In this document: positions 25,463 through 34,522 of the stretch, piece after piece | How positions within the stretch are numbered: position 1 is the first letter of the stretch | Layout of the letters: each line of letters opens with the position of its first letter | Assembly (NCBI GenBank): GCA_012522955.1 | Contig: JAAYJK010000062.1 | Span: 1 to 40,393 of the forward strand | Reading direction: 5' to 3' | Source of the DNA: Syntrophomonadaceae bacterium | GTDB taxonomy: Bacteria > Bacillota > Syntrophomonadia > Syntrophomonadales > Syntrophomonadaceae | DNA length: 40,393 nucleotides | The notes under the pieces: generated by a model | Told to the model about the DNA's origin: nothing | What the model saw: the letters and a program-made list of their open reading frames with translations, nothing else | Databases searched by the model: none | Translations under genes and position numbers: made by a program

Positions 25463-26185
25463 TTACAGTACTTTGCTTAAGAACGCTTGGGTACGAGGAT
25501 TTTGGGGATTATCAAAAATCTGGGTTGGGGTTCCTTGTTCCATTAGTATTCCTTCATCCATAAAGAATACCCGGTGTCCCACTTCTCTGGCAAATCCCAT
25601 TTCATGAGTCACTACAATCATGGTCATTCCCTCAAGGGCCAGATCTTTCATTACCTCCAGTACTTCCCCTACCATTTCCGGGTCCAGTGAAGAGGTGGGT
25701 TCATCAAAGAGCATCACTTTGGGATGCATAGCCAAGGCCCTTGCTATAGCAACTCGCTGTTTCTGTCCCCCGGACAGCTGGGATGGGTATACGTTATCCT
25801 TATCTCCCAAGCCTACTTTTCTCAGCAAACCGATGGCAATATCTTCTGCCTCTTCTCGGTTCATTTTCTTGATTTGTATGGGGGCCAAAGTTACATTTTG
25901 CAAGGTGGTCTTGTGGGGAAAGAGGTTGAATAATTGGAATACCATGCCCATTTCCTGTCTTATTCGATTAATATCGGCATTAGGGGCGGTAACTTCTTCT
26001 CCGTCAATCAGTATCTGCCCCTGCTGAGCTTCTTCCAAACGGTTAATACAACGCAGGAAAGTGCTTTTTCCCGATCCACTGGGGCCAATAACACAAACCA
26101 CTTCTTTCTGATGGATATGACAGTCTATTCCCTTTAATACTTCCAACTTGTCGAAGCTTTTATGGAGGTTTTTTACCACTATCAT
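25463..26185 (-). CDS. Polar amino acid ABC transporter, ATP-binding protein (GlnQ-like)
   Basis: This 240-residue ABC ATPase has Walker [10 protein letters not shown] (34-42), the signature [15 protein letters not shown], Walker [13 protein letters not shown] and the H-loop VVTHEM. It belongs to the polar amino acid uptake family. Its ATG shares one base with the permease stop (TAATG), implying coupled translation. The substrate cannot be read from the ATPase. Confidence 0.95.
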   Translation of the reverse strand: MIVVKNLHKSFDKLEVLKGIDCHIHQKEVVCVIGPSGSGKSTFLRCINRLEEAQQGQILIDGEEVTAPNADINRIRQEMGMVFQLFNLFPHKTTLQNVTLAPIQIKKMNREEAEDIAIGLLRKVGLGDKDNVYPSQLSGGQKQRVAIARALAMHPKVMLFDEPTSSLDPEMVGEVLEVMKDLALEGMTMIVVTHEMGFAREVGHRVFFMDEGILMEQGTPTQIFDNPQNPRTQAFLSKVL

Positions 26186-26898
26186 TAATTAGCCAACCTC
26201 CTTTCTGTCCAATCACCCAACATCGATATAGCTTTTGTCATTATAAAATAGAATACACACACGGCTCCCCATACCCATACTGCCTGGTAGGTGCTGGCAT
26301 ATAACATTTTACCGGTATGAGTTAACTCATGAGCTGATATGGCCGAAACCAGCGAGGTGTCTTTAAGCAGCATAACAAACTCATTGATTAACGGTGGAAC
26401 TACAATCTTGAAAGCCTGGGGCAGTATGATAAAACGCATGGACTGAGTAGGGGTCATGCCTAATGAACGGGCAGCTTCCATCTGTCCTTTATCCACTGCT
26501 TGAATACCGGCTCTTACTATTTCAGCTACATAAGCTCCGCTATTCAAGCCGCAAGCTATTATGGCAGCCTGTACCGGGGTAGCATCAAATATTAGAGGTA
26601 TTACTCCAAAATATAGCAGTAATATCTGTACAAACAGAGGGGTTCCGCGGAAGAAATCGATATAGGTTACGGAGATGAAACTAATTATTTTTACTTTGCT
26701 CATTCTGCCCAAAGCAGCGATCATCCCTATTATCATCCCAATGAACAGCGAAAATAACGTTATTTCCAACGTTAAAACTGCTCCCATAGTAAAATTACCC
26801 AGATTGTTGACAACCACCTGAAAACCATAAATTTCATTGAGTTTGTCCATAATCATTGTGCCAAAAAACCATTCCGTGTTAGTAAAACCAAAATCCAT
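26185..26898 (-). CDS. Polar amino acid ABC transporter, permease
   Basis: This 237-residue membrane protein has about five helices and the permease EAA-type loop in [24 protein letters not shown]. It matches HisM/GlnP-type permeases. As the only permease gene it should work as a homodimer. It lies between the binding-protein gene upstream, with a hairpin in the gap, and the ATPase gene downstream. Confidence 0.94.
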   Translation of the reverse strand: MDFGFTNTEWFFGTMIMDKLNEIYGFQVVVNNLGNFTMGAVLTLEITLFSLFIGMIIGMIAALGRMSKVKIISFISVTYIDFFRGTPLFVQILLLYFGVIPLIFDATPVQAAIIACGLNSGAYVAEIVRAGIQAVDKGQMEAARSLGMTPTQSMRFIILPQAFKIVVPPLINEFVMLLKDTSLVSAISAHELTHTGKMLYASTYQAVWVWGAVCVFYFIMTKAISMLGDWTERRLAN

Positions 26899-26931
26899 AT
26901 TTCAGGTGTTCCTCCCTGTTACAATTGAAAT

Positions 26932-26959
26932 GAAAGCGCGAGTTAAGACCCGCGCTTTC
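26932..26959 (-). terminator. Intra-operon hairpin between the binding protein and permease genes
   Basis: GAAAGCGCG (26932-26940) pairs with CGCGCTTTC (26951-26959), nine perfect pairs with a ten-base loop. The minus-strand tail (ATTTC) is only weakly U-rich. It probably attenuates transcription or protects the 3' end of the binding-protein message, so that more binding protein than permease is made. Confidence 0.6.
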
Positions 26960-26999
26960 TTGTCTTATCATCAATCACTTATTTAGAAGACTTTAAAGC

Positions 27000-27791
27000 T
27001 TATTCGAACCACTTGGCAGAAATTTCGTCATAGGTTCCGTTTTCCCTAATCTTGGCCAGACCTTCATTTATGAGATCTAAGGTGGCAGTATCTCCCTTTT
27101 GTACAGGTATTCCATAGTGGTCATCAGCCAGGAATATTTCTCCAACTGTCTTCACGGTGTCAGAAGCTTCGGTCTTAACATAGTAGTCGGTAACCGGGAA
27201 GTCATTTATAACTGCAACAACTCCGCCTTTTTGCAGTTCCATAAAAGCTTCTCCCACATGATCATAGGTTTTCACTTCAGTTGCCGGATCCTTTTCTTGA
27301 ATAGACAGACAGGCATCGGCTCCGGTTGTACCAATTTGGGCACCTAGTGGTTTACCTTCCAGGTCTTCCAGCGTAGAAATGCCTTCAGTATCTTTATCTA
27401 CAGCAATTATTAATCCTGAATCGTAATATGGTCCGGCAAAGTCTACTACTTTTTGGCGATCTTCGGTTATCGACATGGCTGAAATGGCACAGTCAATCTG
27501 ACCGTTCTCCAAAGCAGGAATCAATGCGGTAAACTCCATACTCCTAATCTCAACCTCAACGCCCATAGCCTCACCAATAGCCTTGATAATATCCATATCG
27601 AATCCTATGTAATCTCCGGTTTTTTCATCGACCATTTCGAAAGGTGCATAGGCGGTTTCAGATCCAACCACCAGCTTGGTAATTGCTGGCTCCTGCCCAG
27701 CCGGTTCCTTTTCCTCTCCCCCACATCCTGCTACTGCCAAGATGCTTATGCTAAGCATAACAATCAGCAGCATACTCCAATACTTTTTCAA
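27000..27791 (-). CDS. Polar amino acid ABC transporter, substrate-binding lipoprotein
   Basis: The protein has 263 residues from the chosen TTG start, with signal peptide MKKYWSMLLI and lipobox AVAGC giving Cys23 as the lipid anchor. The rest is a type II periplasmic-binding fold of the family-3 amino acid binding proteins (AYAPFEM, GFDMDIIKAIGEAMG, and AISAMSITEDRQKVVDFAGPY-like elements). The AAAGGAG site overlaps the GTG at 27800 but is seven to eight bases from the TTG at 27791, so I prefer the latter. It is the first gene of the transporter operon. Confidence 0.93.
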   Translation of the reverse strand: MKKYWSMLLIVMLSISILAVAGCGGEEKEPAGQEPAITKLVVGSETAYAPFEMVDEKTGDYIGFDMDIIKAIGEAMGVEVEIRSMEFTALIPALENGQIDCAISAMSITEDRQKVVDFAGPYYDSGLIIAVDKDTEGISTLEDLEGKPLGAQIGTTGADACLSIQEKDPATEVKTYDHVGEAFMELQKGGVVAVINDFPVTDYYVKTEASDTVKTVGEIFLADDHYGIPVQKGDTATLDLINEGLAKIRENGTYDEISAKWFE

Positions 27792-27835
27792 TACTCTCAC
27801 TCCTTTTTCTTATCCACGTAATTTAACTACACTTC

Positions 27836-27864
27836 ATTATACATTCATATCCAATCCTCGACAA
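27836..27864 (-). promoter_or_regulatory. Promoter of the amino acid transporter operon
   Basis: On the minus strand there is a perfect TATAAT (27836-27841), a 17-base spacer and TTGTCG (27859-27864, four of six matches to the -35 consensus). It is about 45 bases upstream of the binding-protein start. Confidence 0.75.
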
Positions 27865-28181
27865 CAATAAAAGCATACAGTCGATTATTTTGCTATTATT
27901 AGAATATGGATTTTATGGGATTTGCGTTTATATTTTCGTTTACTTCCATATTATTCAGTTGAGACCAGATGAATATAGATAACATATTTATACAGATTTT
28001 TTGGATAAAGTTGGACTTTAGTCGGATTAAATTAGCCTGATTTTTGGTTCTAAGAACTATTAGGAAAATTAATGGGCCGCAGGAAGATTAGCTTTAGGCT
28101 ATTGATTTGTGCTGCCAATATGATAATGTAAAAGGGTTAGACTTTGGCAGCAGGCCATATGATTAATGGAGTTTTTTTATT
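27865..28181. other. Divergent intergenic region with an inverted repeat
   Basis: No gene is seen in this AT-rich stretch. Close to the plus-strand EamA gene, TGCTGCCAA (28110-28118) and TTGGCAGCA (28144-28152) form a perfect nine-base inverted repeat with 25 bases between. A weak promoter (TTGATT at 28102-28107 and TAATGT at 28124-28129, 16-base spacing) overlaps its left arm. This could be an operator for the transporter gene. Confidence 0.45.
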
Positions 28182-29051
28182 ATGCTTAATAATATTAGCA
28201 AACGAACACAAGCGGAATTATCCATGCTGATGGTATCCTTTGTCTGGGGTACTACTTTCTTAATGACCAAAAACGCTCTGGACGATATTGGTCCTTTTCT
28301 TTTTCTGGGCATAAGGTTCATTTCCGCCTTTGTTCTCCTGGCCCTGCTCTCACGAAAAAACATCTTGCAGATAACCGCGCCGGCCCTGAAGAGCGGGGCT
28401 ATTATCGGATTATTCCTGCTCATAGGATATGCCTTCCAGACCGTGGGGCTTAAATATACCTCCTCTTCCAATGCTGGATTTATCACTGGACTAAGCGTGG
28501 TTTTAGTACCGATTATCTATTCCCTAATCAACCGGCGCCTGATGGGCTTATCCATAATAATAAATGTGATTATTGCTGCCACTGGTCTTTTTTTAATATC
28601 GGTCCAACCTGGTGCTTTCCATTTAGGCCGGGGAGATCTGCTGGTTTTAGTTTGTGCTCTGGGCTTTGCCCTGCATATTATCGCAGTAGACCGCTATTCC
28701 CACCGCCATAACCCGGTAGCCATTACCGGAGTGCAAATTCTCTTGGTGGGGGTAGTATGTTTATTTATTGGCCTGCTTTTTGAACCCTGGCCCCAAAGTT
28801 TTCCTCCCAGTGTTATTAGTGCTATATTGCTTACTGCAGTTTTTGCAACCACCATGGCCTTTTTGCTGCAAAATACCATGCAAAAATACAGTACTCCTAC
28901 TCGCTTCGCGGTTATTCTAACCATGGAACCGGTCTTTGCTGGAATGACCGGCTACCTGTGGGGCGGGGATATCCTAACCCTGCGTATTGTCCTGGGCATG
29001 GCCTTGATACTGGCAGCCATGCTTTTGTCCATACTGGGCAAAAAATCCTAA
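28182..29051 (+). CDS. EamA/DMT family transporter
   Basis: This 289-residue protein has about ten membrane helices in two EamA repeats, with the first-repeat motif SFVWGTTFLMTK near residues 18-29 and the end-of-repeat pattern SSNAGFITGLSVVLVPI near 95-111. The family exports or imports small metabolites such as amino acids and nucleotide precursors; the substrate is unknown. GGAG lies eleven bases before the ATG. It is divergent from the amino acid importer operon, so an amino acid exporter is an idea but not supported further. Confidence 0.9.
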   Translation: MLNNISKRTQAELSMLMVSFVWGTTFLMTKNALDDIGPFLFLGIRFISAFVLLALLSRKNILQITAPALKSGAIIGLFLLIGYAFQTVGLKYTSSSNAGFITGLSVVLVPIIYSLINRRLMGLSIIINVIIAATGLFLISVQPGAFHLGRGDLLVLVCALGFALHIIAVDRYSHRHNPVAITGVQILLVGVVCLFIGLLFEPWPQSFPPSVISAILLTAVFATTMAFLLQNTMQKYSTPTRFAVILTMEPVFAGMTGYLWGGDILTLRIVLGMALILAAMLLSILGKKS

Positions 29052-29184
29052 TTCCACTAATCTCGTTATTTATTAATAATTCCAGCTCAGGCTCTGCTTT
29101 GAACCGGCCTCATCCCCCTGCTCATCCGATTGTTCTCCATTAATGTAGCTCCTCATTCATCGGGTTTTGACAGTGTATTTCCGG

Positions 29185-29213
29185 TAGACAGTTTTCGTTC
29201 ATATTGGTAAAAT
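29185..29213 (+). promoter_or_regulatory. Promoter of the LCP gene
   Basis: TAGACA (29185-29190), a 17-base spacer and TAAAAT (29208-29213) each match the sigma-A consensus at five of six positions. It ends 34 bases before the LCP gene start. Confidence 0.7.
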
Positions 29214-29247
29214 AAGCTGGATCAATATAATTAATTGAGAAGAGGTC

Positions 29248-30459
29248 ATGATAGTGCATAAAAGCAAGCACATCAGCAAAAAGGGCATGGTCTTTTTAGT
29301 GCTGATGGTGTATTTAGTTACTTTTGCCATGGGAACTATGTTAGGTAAAGGCTTTCAGAATGGATTTATGGTTTCATCTGTGGAGGGTTTGGTAGCATCT
29401 GGCCGTTTAAATATTCTTTTTATGGGCATTGATGCCCGATCTAATGAAGAGAACTCCCGCAGCGATACCATAATTGTAGCAAGTATTGACAAAAAAACCA
29501 AAAAGGCGGTTATGGTTTGGATTCCTCGCGATACCAGGGTAGAGGTATCACCCGGCCATTATGACAAAATTAACAGTGTCAACTATGTACAGGGACCGGA
29601 AGCCGCCTGCCAGGTGGTAGGTGAACTGCTGGATATTAAAATTAAACATTATGTGCTAACCAATTTTGATGGTTTTGCGGAAATAGTTGATATACTGGGG
29701 GGCGTACATATAGATGTGGAAAGCAATATGTACCACCCGGATCCTGATCCTCGTTTGCGTATCAATCTCTCCCAAGGAATGCAGCTTTTAAGCGGAGAGG
29801 ATGCCTTAAGGTATGTAAGGTACCGGGGAGGGCCAACTGCGGATATTGGTCGTACTCAACGCCAGGGAAAATTCATAAAGGCCTTGGCAGATGAAATGAT
29901 AAAAACCAGCACTATTGTTAAATTACCCCAGTTGCTGCCTAAATTAATGGAGAACGTCCATACTAATTTACCGGTTAAAGAAATGGGTACTCTGGCTAAT
30001 ATAGCTCGCCATTTTTCAACCGACAGTATTATAACTCAAACATTGCCTGGTTACTCATACACTGACCCAAGCAACGGAGCCTCATACTGGCAGGCTGATG
30101 AGGAAAAAACTGCGGGAATGATTGAGGCTTTGTTCACTGGTGAATCCTTTGAAGTTATGAAGGATCCCCCTAGCCTGACCAATGTATCCAGTACCCCGGT
30201 AAGATATCAGTCGGTTGCTTCAACCCCTGCCACTCAGAATAATAGTGCAAATACTGATACTCCAGCCAACCCTCCCAATGAAGAAGGGAACTCCTCTGCT
30301 CCTGAAGAGTTAGTTGATTCAGACCCGGTAACGGAAGAAGACCATCAGAGGGAAAATGAGCAACCTGAAAAGGAAATTGAAGAAGAACAGGAAGATGATG
30401 GTGAGGATACTGAAAGCAATCCATCAGAGAACCTTCCCAAGGAAGGCAACTCCATTTAG
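29248..30459 (+). CDS. LytR-CpsA-Psr (LCP) family protein
   Basis: This 403-residue protein has a short cytoplasmic N-terminus, a membrane helix at about 14-34 and an extracellular LCP domain (about 50-290). LCP enzymes transfer glycopolymers from lipid carriers to peptidoglycan. Conserved residues are visible in FMGIDAR and SDTIIVASID, WIPRDTRV, GGVHIDVE and LRYVRYR followed by DIGRTQRQ. The C-terminal 100 residues are disordered and very acidic, rich in Glu, Asp, Pro and Ser. Besides the ATG, a GTG at 29254 has better spacing from AAGAGG. Confidence 0.93.
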   Translation: MIVHKSKHISKKGMVFLVLMVYLVTFAMGTMLGKGFQNGFMVSSVEGLVASGRLNILFMGIDARSNEENSRSDTIIVASIDKKTKKAVMVWIPRDTRVEVSPGHYDKINSVNYVQGPEAACQVVGELLDIKIKHYVLTNFDGFAEIVDILGGVHIDVESNMYHPDPDPRLRINLSQGMQLLSGEDALRYVRYRGGPTADIGRTQRQGKFIKALADEMIKTSTIVKLPQLLPKLMENVHTNLPVKEMGTLANIARHFSTDSIITQTLPGYSYTDPSNGASYWQADEEKTAGMIEALFTGESFEVMKDPPSLTNVSSTPVRYQSVASTPATQNNSANTDTPANPPNEEGNSSAPEELVDSDPVTEEDHQRENEQPEKEIEEEQEDDGEDTESNPSENLPKEGNSI

Positions 30460-30463
30460 ATAT

Positions 30464-30641
30464 GTAGAGGCGGTCTTTGACCACCCGCCCGGATAGCTCA
30501 AAGTTTTCATACTCGCTTGTGTTTGCTAATCATGGTAGTTGACAAGCTGGTGCCTGGCACGAAAGTTGATAAGTTCACACGAAAATGAATTATTCACCGA
30601 AAAGTTGGTAATCATTGCGGGCGACCACAGGTCGCCCCTAC
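30464..30641. repeat. Hairpin-ended repeat, copy 2 (inverted relative to copy 1)
   Basis: This 178-base element begins GTAGAGGCGGTCTTTGACC and ends GGTCGCCCCTAC. Its left end matches the reverse complement of the right end of the element at 24481-24574, and its right end matches the other end. The interior is longer and includes a copy of GGTGCCTGGCAC (30549-30560), which recurs at 30678-30689 just outside. It starts five bases after the LCP stop and may double as a terminator for that gene. Confidence 0.65.
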
Positions 30642-30665
30642 AGACTCGTACGGTTAATATGGATT

Positions 30666-30965
30666 TCATGATAAGTTGGTGCCTGGCACCCAAGCCGCGA
30701 TATCCTTTGGCTCAACGCCTATGATTTCCAGCAATTTATGACGGGAGCTATCTCCCTTGAGCAGGGAGATATTTTTTTTGGGCACCTTAAAGCAGGTGGA
30801 CAGAAAGGCTATTAGGGCCTGATTGGCTTCTCCATCCACTGGAGGAGCGGTAAGCTTGATCTTCAAAACCCCTTCCTTCTCTCCGACTATCTGGTTTTTG
30901 GAGGAGCGGGGCTGAACCTTGACTTCCAGCCTAACTCCCCCGGGGATCTCAGTTATATTAAGCAT
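30666..30965 (-). CDS. YggU / UPF0235 (DUF167) family protein
   Basis: This protein of about 99 residues has the UPF0235 pattern: EVKVQPRSSKNQI, LKIKLTAPPVDGEANQALIAFLS and KKNISLLKGDSSRHKLLEI. Function is unknown. I start at the ATG at 30965, since GGGGTGA lies eight bases upstream; the GTG at 30977 is possible. The start overlaps the divIVA stop by eight bases. The last residues (WVPGTNLS) and the stop codon are encoded by the palindromic repeat GGTGCCTGGCACC, so the original C-terminus may have been replaced. Confidence 0.88.
   Translation of the reverse strand: MLNITEIPGGVRLEVKVQPRSSKNQIVGEKEGVLKIKLTAPPVDGEANQALIAFLSTCFKVPKKNISLLKGDSSRHKLLEIIGVEPKDIAAWVPGTNLS
30678..30690. repeat. 13-base palindromic repeat at the yggU 3' end
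   Basis: GGTGCC (30678-30683), T, GGCACC (30685-30690) is a perfect palindrome. A copy lacking the last base is at 30549-30560. The bases before both are similar (GACAAGCT and GATAAGTT), so the shared unit is about 20 bases. Confidence 0.6.
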
Positions 30966-31464
30966 TCGGTTTTTCACCCCAATTAGCCTGAGCCAGTTTC
31001 TCCAATAACTCCTTCATGTCTGGAGCATAAAAGAATTCTGAAAGTTGGTCAATTTTCTTCTGGTTCTTTTCCAGCATATCGTTCTGCCCGCTGACCTGGG
31101 CCTTCATTTCCGAATTAAAGACGCTCATGCGTTTGATAATGTCTTGGTAAACCATCAATAAATCAGCTATCTGTTTCTTAGCGCTATCCAGAATTACCTG
31201 GGCTTCAAGTCTGGCATTATTCTGATAGTCCTGGGCGGTTTGCTGAGCTAGAATCAAGCTGTTGGTCATATTTTCTTCCATACTGCGATATTTTTTTAGC
31301 TCATATTCAAGTCTTTGTATTTCCTCTTTTAAAAGAGAATTTTCACTATACAGGTTTTCATAATCAACTGCAAGCTGATTCAAATATTGCTTGACTTCTT
31401 CTTCTTTGCAGCCGCGAAATCCCCGGCTGAATTGCTGCTTCCTAATTTCCATGGCAGTAATCAC
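30958..31464 (-). CDS. divIVA: DivIVA domain protein
   Basis: This 168-residue protein has the DivIVA N-terminal domain, shown by IRKQQFSRGFRGCKEEEVKQYL near residues 7-28, and then a coiled coil (about 35-75) and a second helical part. DivIVA binds curved membrane at poles and division sites; clostridial versions also guide septation or sporulation. The GTG start has AAAGGAGGG six bases upstream. The usual RGY/RGF-type motif reads FRGC here. It is downstream of the U32 gene in a division-related run of genes. Confidence 0.88.
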   Translation of the reverse strand: MITAMEIRKQQFSRGFRGCKEEEVKQYLNQLAVDYENLYSENSLLKEEIQRLEYELKKYRSMEENMTNSLILAQQTAQDYQNNARLEAQVILDSAKKQIADLLMVYQDIIKRMSVFNSEMKAQVSGQNDMLEKNQKKIDQLSEFFYAPDMKELLEKLAQANWGEKPNA

Positions 31465-31493
31465 TTAAAACCCTCCTTTATATAATCAAAAGC

Positions 31494-33410
31494 TCAGAGT
31501 GAACTATCTTTTTTGACCAAGGTGGGTGAAGAGCTTAACCCCCCCGGAAATCTGTCCAAGAGACGCAGGTAATTGTTTTCCTGCTTCCATAATCCTTGTT
31601 TCATTTCTTGCACCGCCTCAGCATATACTTCTACTACTTCCCTTAAGAGATGAGCATGGTAATACTGGCCATCAATTCGAATATGCTTTAGACCGGCGGA
31701 ATTTATCTGAGGTAAATAGGGCAAGAGACAAATTTCATGGGGATAGTAGATATAATTCCGGCACTGCAAGTCAGCCCGTACCTGATAATACTGTCCATTA
31801 GGATCTTTAAGAGCATACTGCCCGGCACTGCAAAAAGCTCTGCATTCCTCTTCAGCCTCATGGTTCCCCCTTATAACACAATAGTCACTTATTATACCAC
31901 ACAAGGGTCCCTGCACAGTAATCTCAATCTCATAAGGAGATTGGCCCAGGCATTTTAGTTGAGTAAATGGCAATTCCTGGGAAGCGCTTATTCTTTCCAA
32001 GCCCTGAGCGGCATAAAAGCCAGCCGTCAGGTGGTTGGTAACATTCAGCCCATATCCGCCCCAAATTCTATACCCCAATTGCCTTAATATTTCAATTGAT
32101 CCCAGGTCGTTGGCTATTACAGCGTAAACACCATCTTGATCGACCTCCTGCAAGAGGCCCCTAAATGCAAGAACATCAGTATTATTCAGTATCCGGGGAG
32201 ATTCCAGAACGGGCTTTAAGCCAAATTTAGCTCCTGCCTCCAGGGCCTTATTGATACTAGCTCCGTCCCACCGACTTTGGTGGCAGCGCATGGGTTCACA
32301 TCCTAGGATAAAGGCATTTACTCCACTTTCAGCCAGGGCTGGCAAAGCATCCAGTTGACCAATCTTGACCGTGATCTCCTCAATACTTCTATCTGGCTGA
32401 AGGGGATATGATAGATAATCTTCTGGTGTTTGCTGGTGGATAGGCATAGAGCGAGTAATAAAAAGGGGTTCCCTTTCCCCGCTGGCTCCTATTGAATCGG
32501 AAGCAGGTTTACCAAACAGACTGCCCGGACAAAAATCCCGGATTCTTTTTTGCTCCAAAACCCGGAGCCCTTCAAGATCTATTTGATAGGCATCGGGGTC
32601 CTCTATTATCCGGTCCAAGGCCTGGCGATAAATACTGATTAAATGACTCAGGTATTCAGCGCTGCGCATACGCCCTTCTATTTTAAATGAACTTACCCCG
32701 GCCTTAAACAATTCTAACAAATAAGGATAAAGGCATAGATCCTTATTGGCCAGCAGATGGCCCTGGCCTATGATTTGTTCGCCCTCATTTAGCGCGTAGT
32801 CCCAACGGCAGGGTTTGATGCAAAGGCCCCGGTTGCTACTCTCCCCGGCTAGAAAACTGCTCATATAGCATTGCCCGGCATGAGAGATGCACAGATCCCC
32901 ATGGGCAAAATATTCTATTCCTATGTCGCTGGCTTCTCTAATGGCTTTTATCTCATCCAGGGAGGTGTTTTTGGAGAGTATGACTCTGGCAAATCCATGT
33001 TGCTCCAGATTTTTAACCGCGGGTAGATTTAGTATTCCGACCTGTACGCTGGCATGCAGTGGGATATTTAATTCCAGTTGCTTACAGATTTGAGCTGTAG
33101 CCATATCCTGGATAATCAGAGCATCCACTCCGATGGCAGCCAAAAAGGATATATAATCTTTAAGTCCATCTAAATCATCATCATAATAAAGGTTGTTTAA
33201 GGTTACATAGAGCCTTTTTCCTTTAGCATGGAGATAATCAAGGGCTGAGTCAAATTCATCCTGGCTAAAGTTCATATCTGACCTTAGGCTACGCATATTG
33301 AACCTTTTGCCTCCTGCATATACTGCATCTGCCCCGGCTTCAGCTACAGCCTGTAATACTTCCCAATTACCGGCCGGGGCTAGCAGTTCTAACTGATGTT
33401 TTTCCTTCAT
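31494..33410 (-). CDS. U32 family peptidase-like protein
   Basis: This 638-residue protein belongs to MEROPS family U32. The signature is seen in EYFAHGDLC (166-174) followed by GQCYMSS (179-185), plus Cys197 and Cys201. The N-terminal barrel begins ELLAPAGNWEVLQAVAEAGADAVYAGG. Characterised members such as RlhA and TrhP hydroxylate RNA rather than cut protein, so peptidase activity should not be assumed. The C-terminal half contains further cysteines (AEEECRAFC). It starts 15 bases after yggT. Confidence 0.93.
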   Translation of the reverse strand: MKEKHQLELLAPAGNWEVLQAVAEAGADAVYAGGKRFNMRSLRSDMNFSQDEFDSALDYLHAKGKRLYVTLNNLYYDDDLDGLKDYISFLAAIGVDALIIQDMATAQICKQLELNIPLHASVQVGILNLPAVKNLEQHGFARVILSKNTSLDEIKAIREASDIGIEYFAHGDLCISHAGQCYMSSFLAGESSNRGLCIKPCRWDYALNEGEQIIGQGHLLANKDLCLYPYLLELFKAGVSSFKIEGRMRSAEYLSHLISIYRQALDRIIEDPDAYQIDLEGLRVLEQKRIRDFCPGSLFGKPASDSIGASGEREPLFITRSMPIHQQTPEDYLSYPLQPDRSIEEITVKIGQLDALPALAESGVNAFILGCEPMRCHQSRWDGASINKALEAGAKFGLKPVLESPRILNNTDVLAFRGLLQEVDQDGVYAVIANDLGSIEILRQLGYRIWGGYGLNVTNHLTAGFYAAQGLERISASQELPFTQLKCLGQSPYEIEITVQGPLCGIISDYCVIRGNHEAEEECRAFCSAGQYALKDPNGQYYQVRADLQCRNYIYYPHEICLLPYLPQINSAGLKHIRIDGQYYHAHLLREVVEVYAEAVQEMKQGLWKQENNYLRLLDRFPGGLSSSPTLVKKDSSL

Positions 33411-33425
33411 AATTGGCTCCTTTAA

Positions 33426-33695
33426 TTAGAAAATAAAGAAAATTAGTTGAATAATTAGTTTACTGCCTAGGCTCAGAGCCAAAACAGCCAATATGGGTGA
33501 AAAATCAATCCCGTAGCCAGCAGGTAACAGACGCCGGAATGGAGCCATAACGGGTTCGGTAACATCGTATACAAATTTGATAATGGGATTATAAGGATCA
33601 TGCCGGATAAAGGATAAAATACAGCGACCTATTATTAAATAAATCAGAACCTGAAAAGCAATACTCACTATTTGTGCTAATTGATATGCAAACAA
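33426..33695 (-). CDS. YggT family membrane protein
   Basis: This 89-residue protein has two hydrophobic segments with the YggT signature SFIRHDPYNPIIKFVYDVTEPVMAPFRRLLP-like region in the middle. The Bacillus counterpart is YlmG, next to sepF, as here. A TTG start with AGGAGGG upstream is used. The role is uncertain; links to division and membrane organisation have been proposed for the family. Confidence 0.92.
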   Translation of the reverse strand: MFAYQLAQIVSIAFQVLIYLIIGRCILSFIRHDPYNPIIKFVYDVTEPVMAPFRRLLPAGYGIDFSPILAVLALSLGSKLIIQLIFFIF

Positions 33696-33709
33696 CTGTG
33701 TTTTCCCTC

Positions 33710-34522
33710 CTATTTAACCTGACCCAGTTCAATAGACTTGAGATAGGCTTGTTCTACCGCATCGAAGAAAGCCTGTCGCAGTCCAGCCGCTTCCAGTTGT
33801 CTGACTCCAGCAATACTTGTACCAGCCGGAGAGCAGACCTGCTCACGCAAATGGGCTGGATGCTCCTGACTCTGGATTATCATATCAATACTTCCCCGAA
33901 AGGTATCTAATACCAATTTTTTAGCCAGGGCCGCATCCAAACCGATATTAATCCCAGCATTGATAAAAGCCTCCAGGACCAGATAGGCATAGGCGGGACC
34001 ACTACCTGAAACTGCGGTAACTGCATCCATGTACTTTTCATCTAGAATAAGGGCTTCGCCCATACTGGTAAGTAAACCACGAACGGTTTCCAGCTCCTGG
34101 GGCCTGGCCTGGCTGCCAGCGGCTACTGCACAAACCCCGCTCCCGATCAGACAGGGAGTATTGGGCATAACCCGCACCACCGACAGGCCAGATTTAAGAG
34201 CTCTCTCCAGGTCAGCGGTTTTGATGCCGGCGGCTATGGAAATCAACAGGGTTCCATCCCTCCAACTGCCCTCCAACCCTTCCAATACCTGCCATACCTG
34301 CTGGGGTTTAACTGCCAACACCACCAGGTCGGATTTCTCCACCAGTTCCCGGCTAGGGGCAGCTATAGCAGCAAAATCCTGAGCAAATAGCTCCATGCGC
34401 AGGGGGTCAATATCGTTACAATAGATGGCAAACGACTTTCCCCTCTGCTCTCTCTTTATACCCTGTAACAAGGCATAGGCCATTTTGCCACAGCCAATGA
34501 TGCCCAGGGTGGAATTTTGCAC
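33710..34522 (-). CDS. proC: Pyrroline-5-carboxylate reductase
   Basis: This 270-residue enzyme catalyses the last step of proline synthesis with NAD(P)H. The Rossmann loop is GIIGCGKMAYALL at the N-terminus. Other family motifs are VMPNTPCLIGSG, VSGSGPAYAYLVLEAF and SPAGTSIAGVRQLE. Its ATG shares one base with the sepF stop. ProC sits in division clusters of many Gram-positive bacteria, so the placement is not unusual. Confidence 0.97.
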   Translation of the reverse strand: MQNSTLGIIGCGKMAYALLQGIKREQRGKSFAIYCNDIDPLRMELFAQDFAAIAAPSRELVEKSDLVVLAVKPQQVWQVLEGLEGSWRDGTLLISIAAGIKTADLERALKSGLSVVRVMPNTPCLIGSGVCAVAAGSQARPQELETVRGLLTSMGEALILDEKYMDAVTAVSGSGPAYAYLVLEAFINAGINIGLDAALAKKLVLDTFRGSIDMIIQSQEHPAHLREQVCSPAGTSIAGVRQLEAAGLRQAFFDAVEQAYLKSIELGQVK

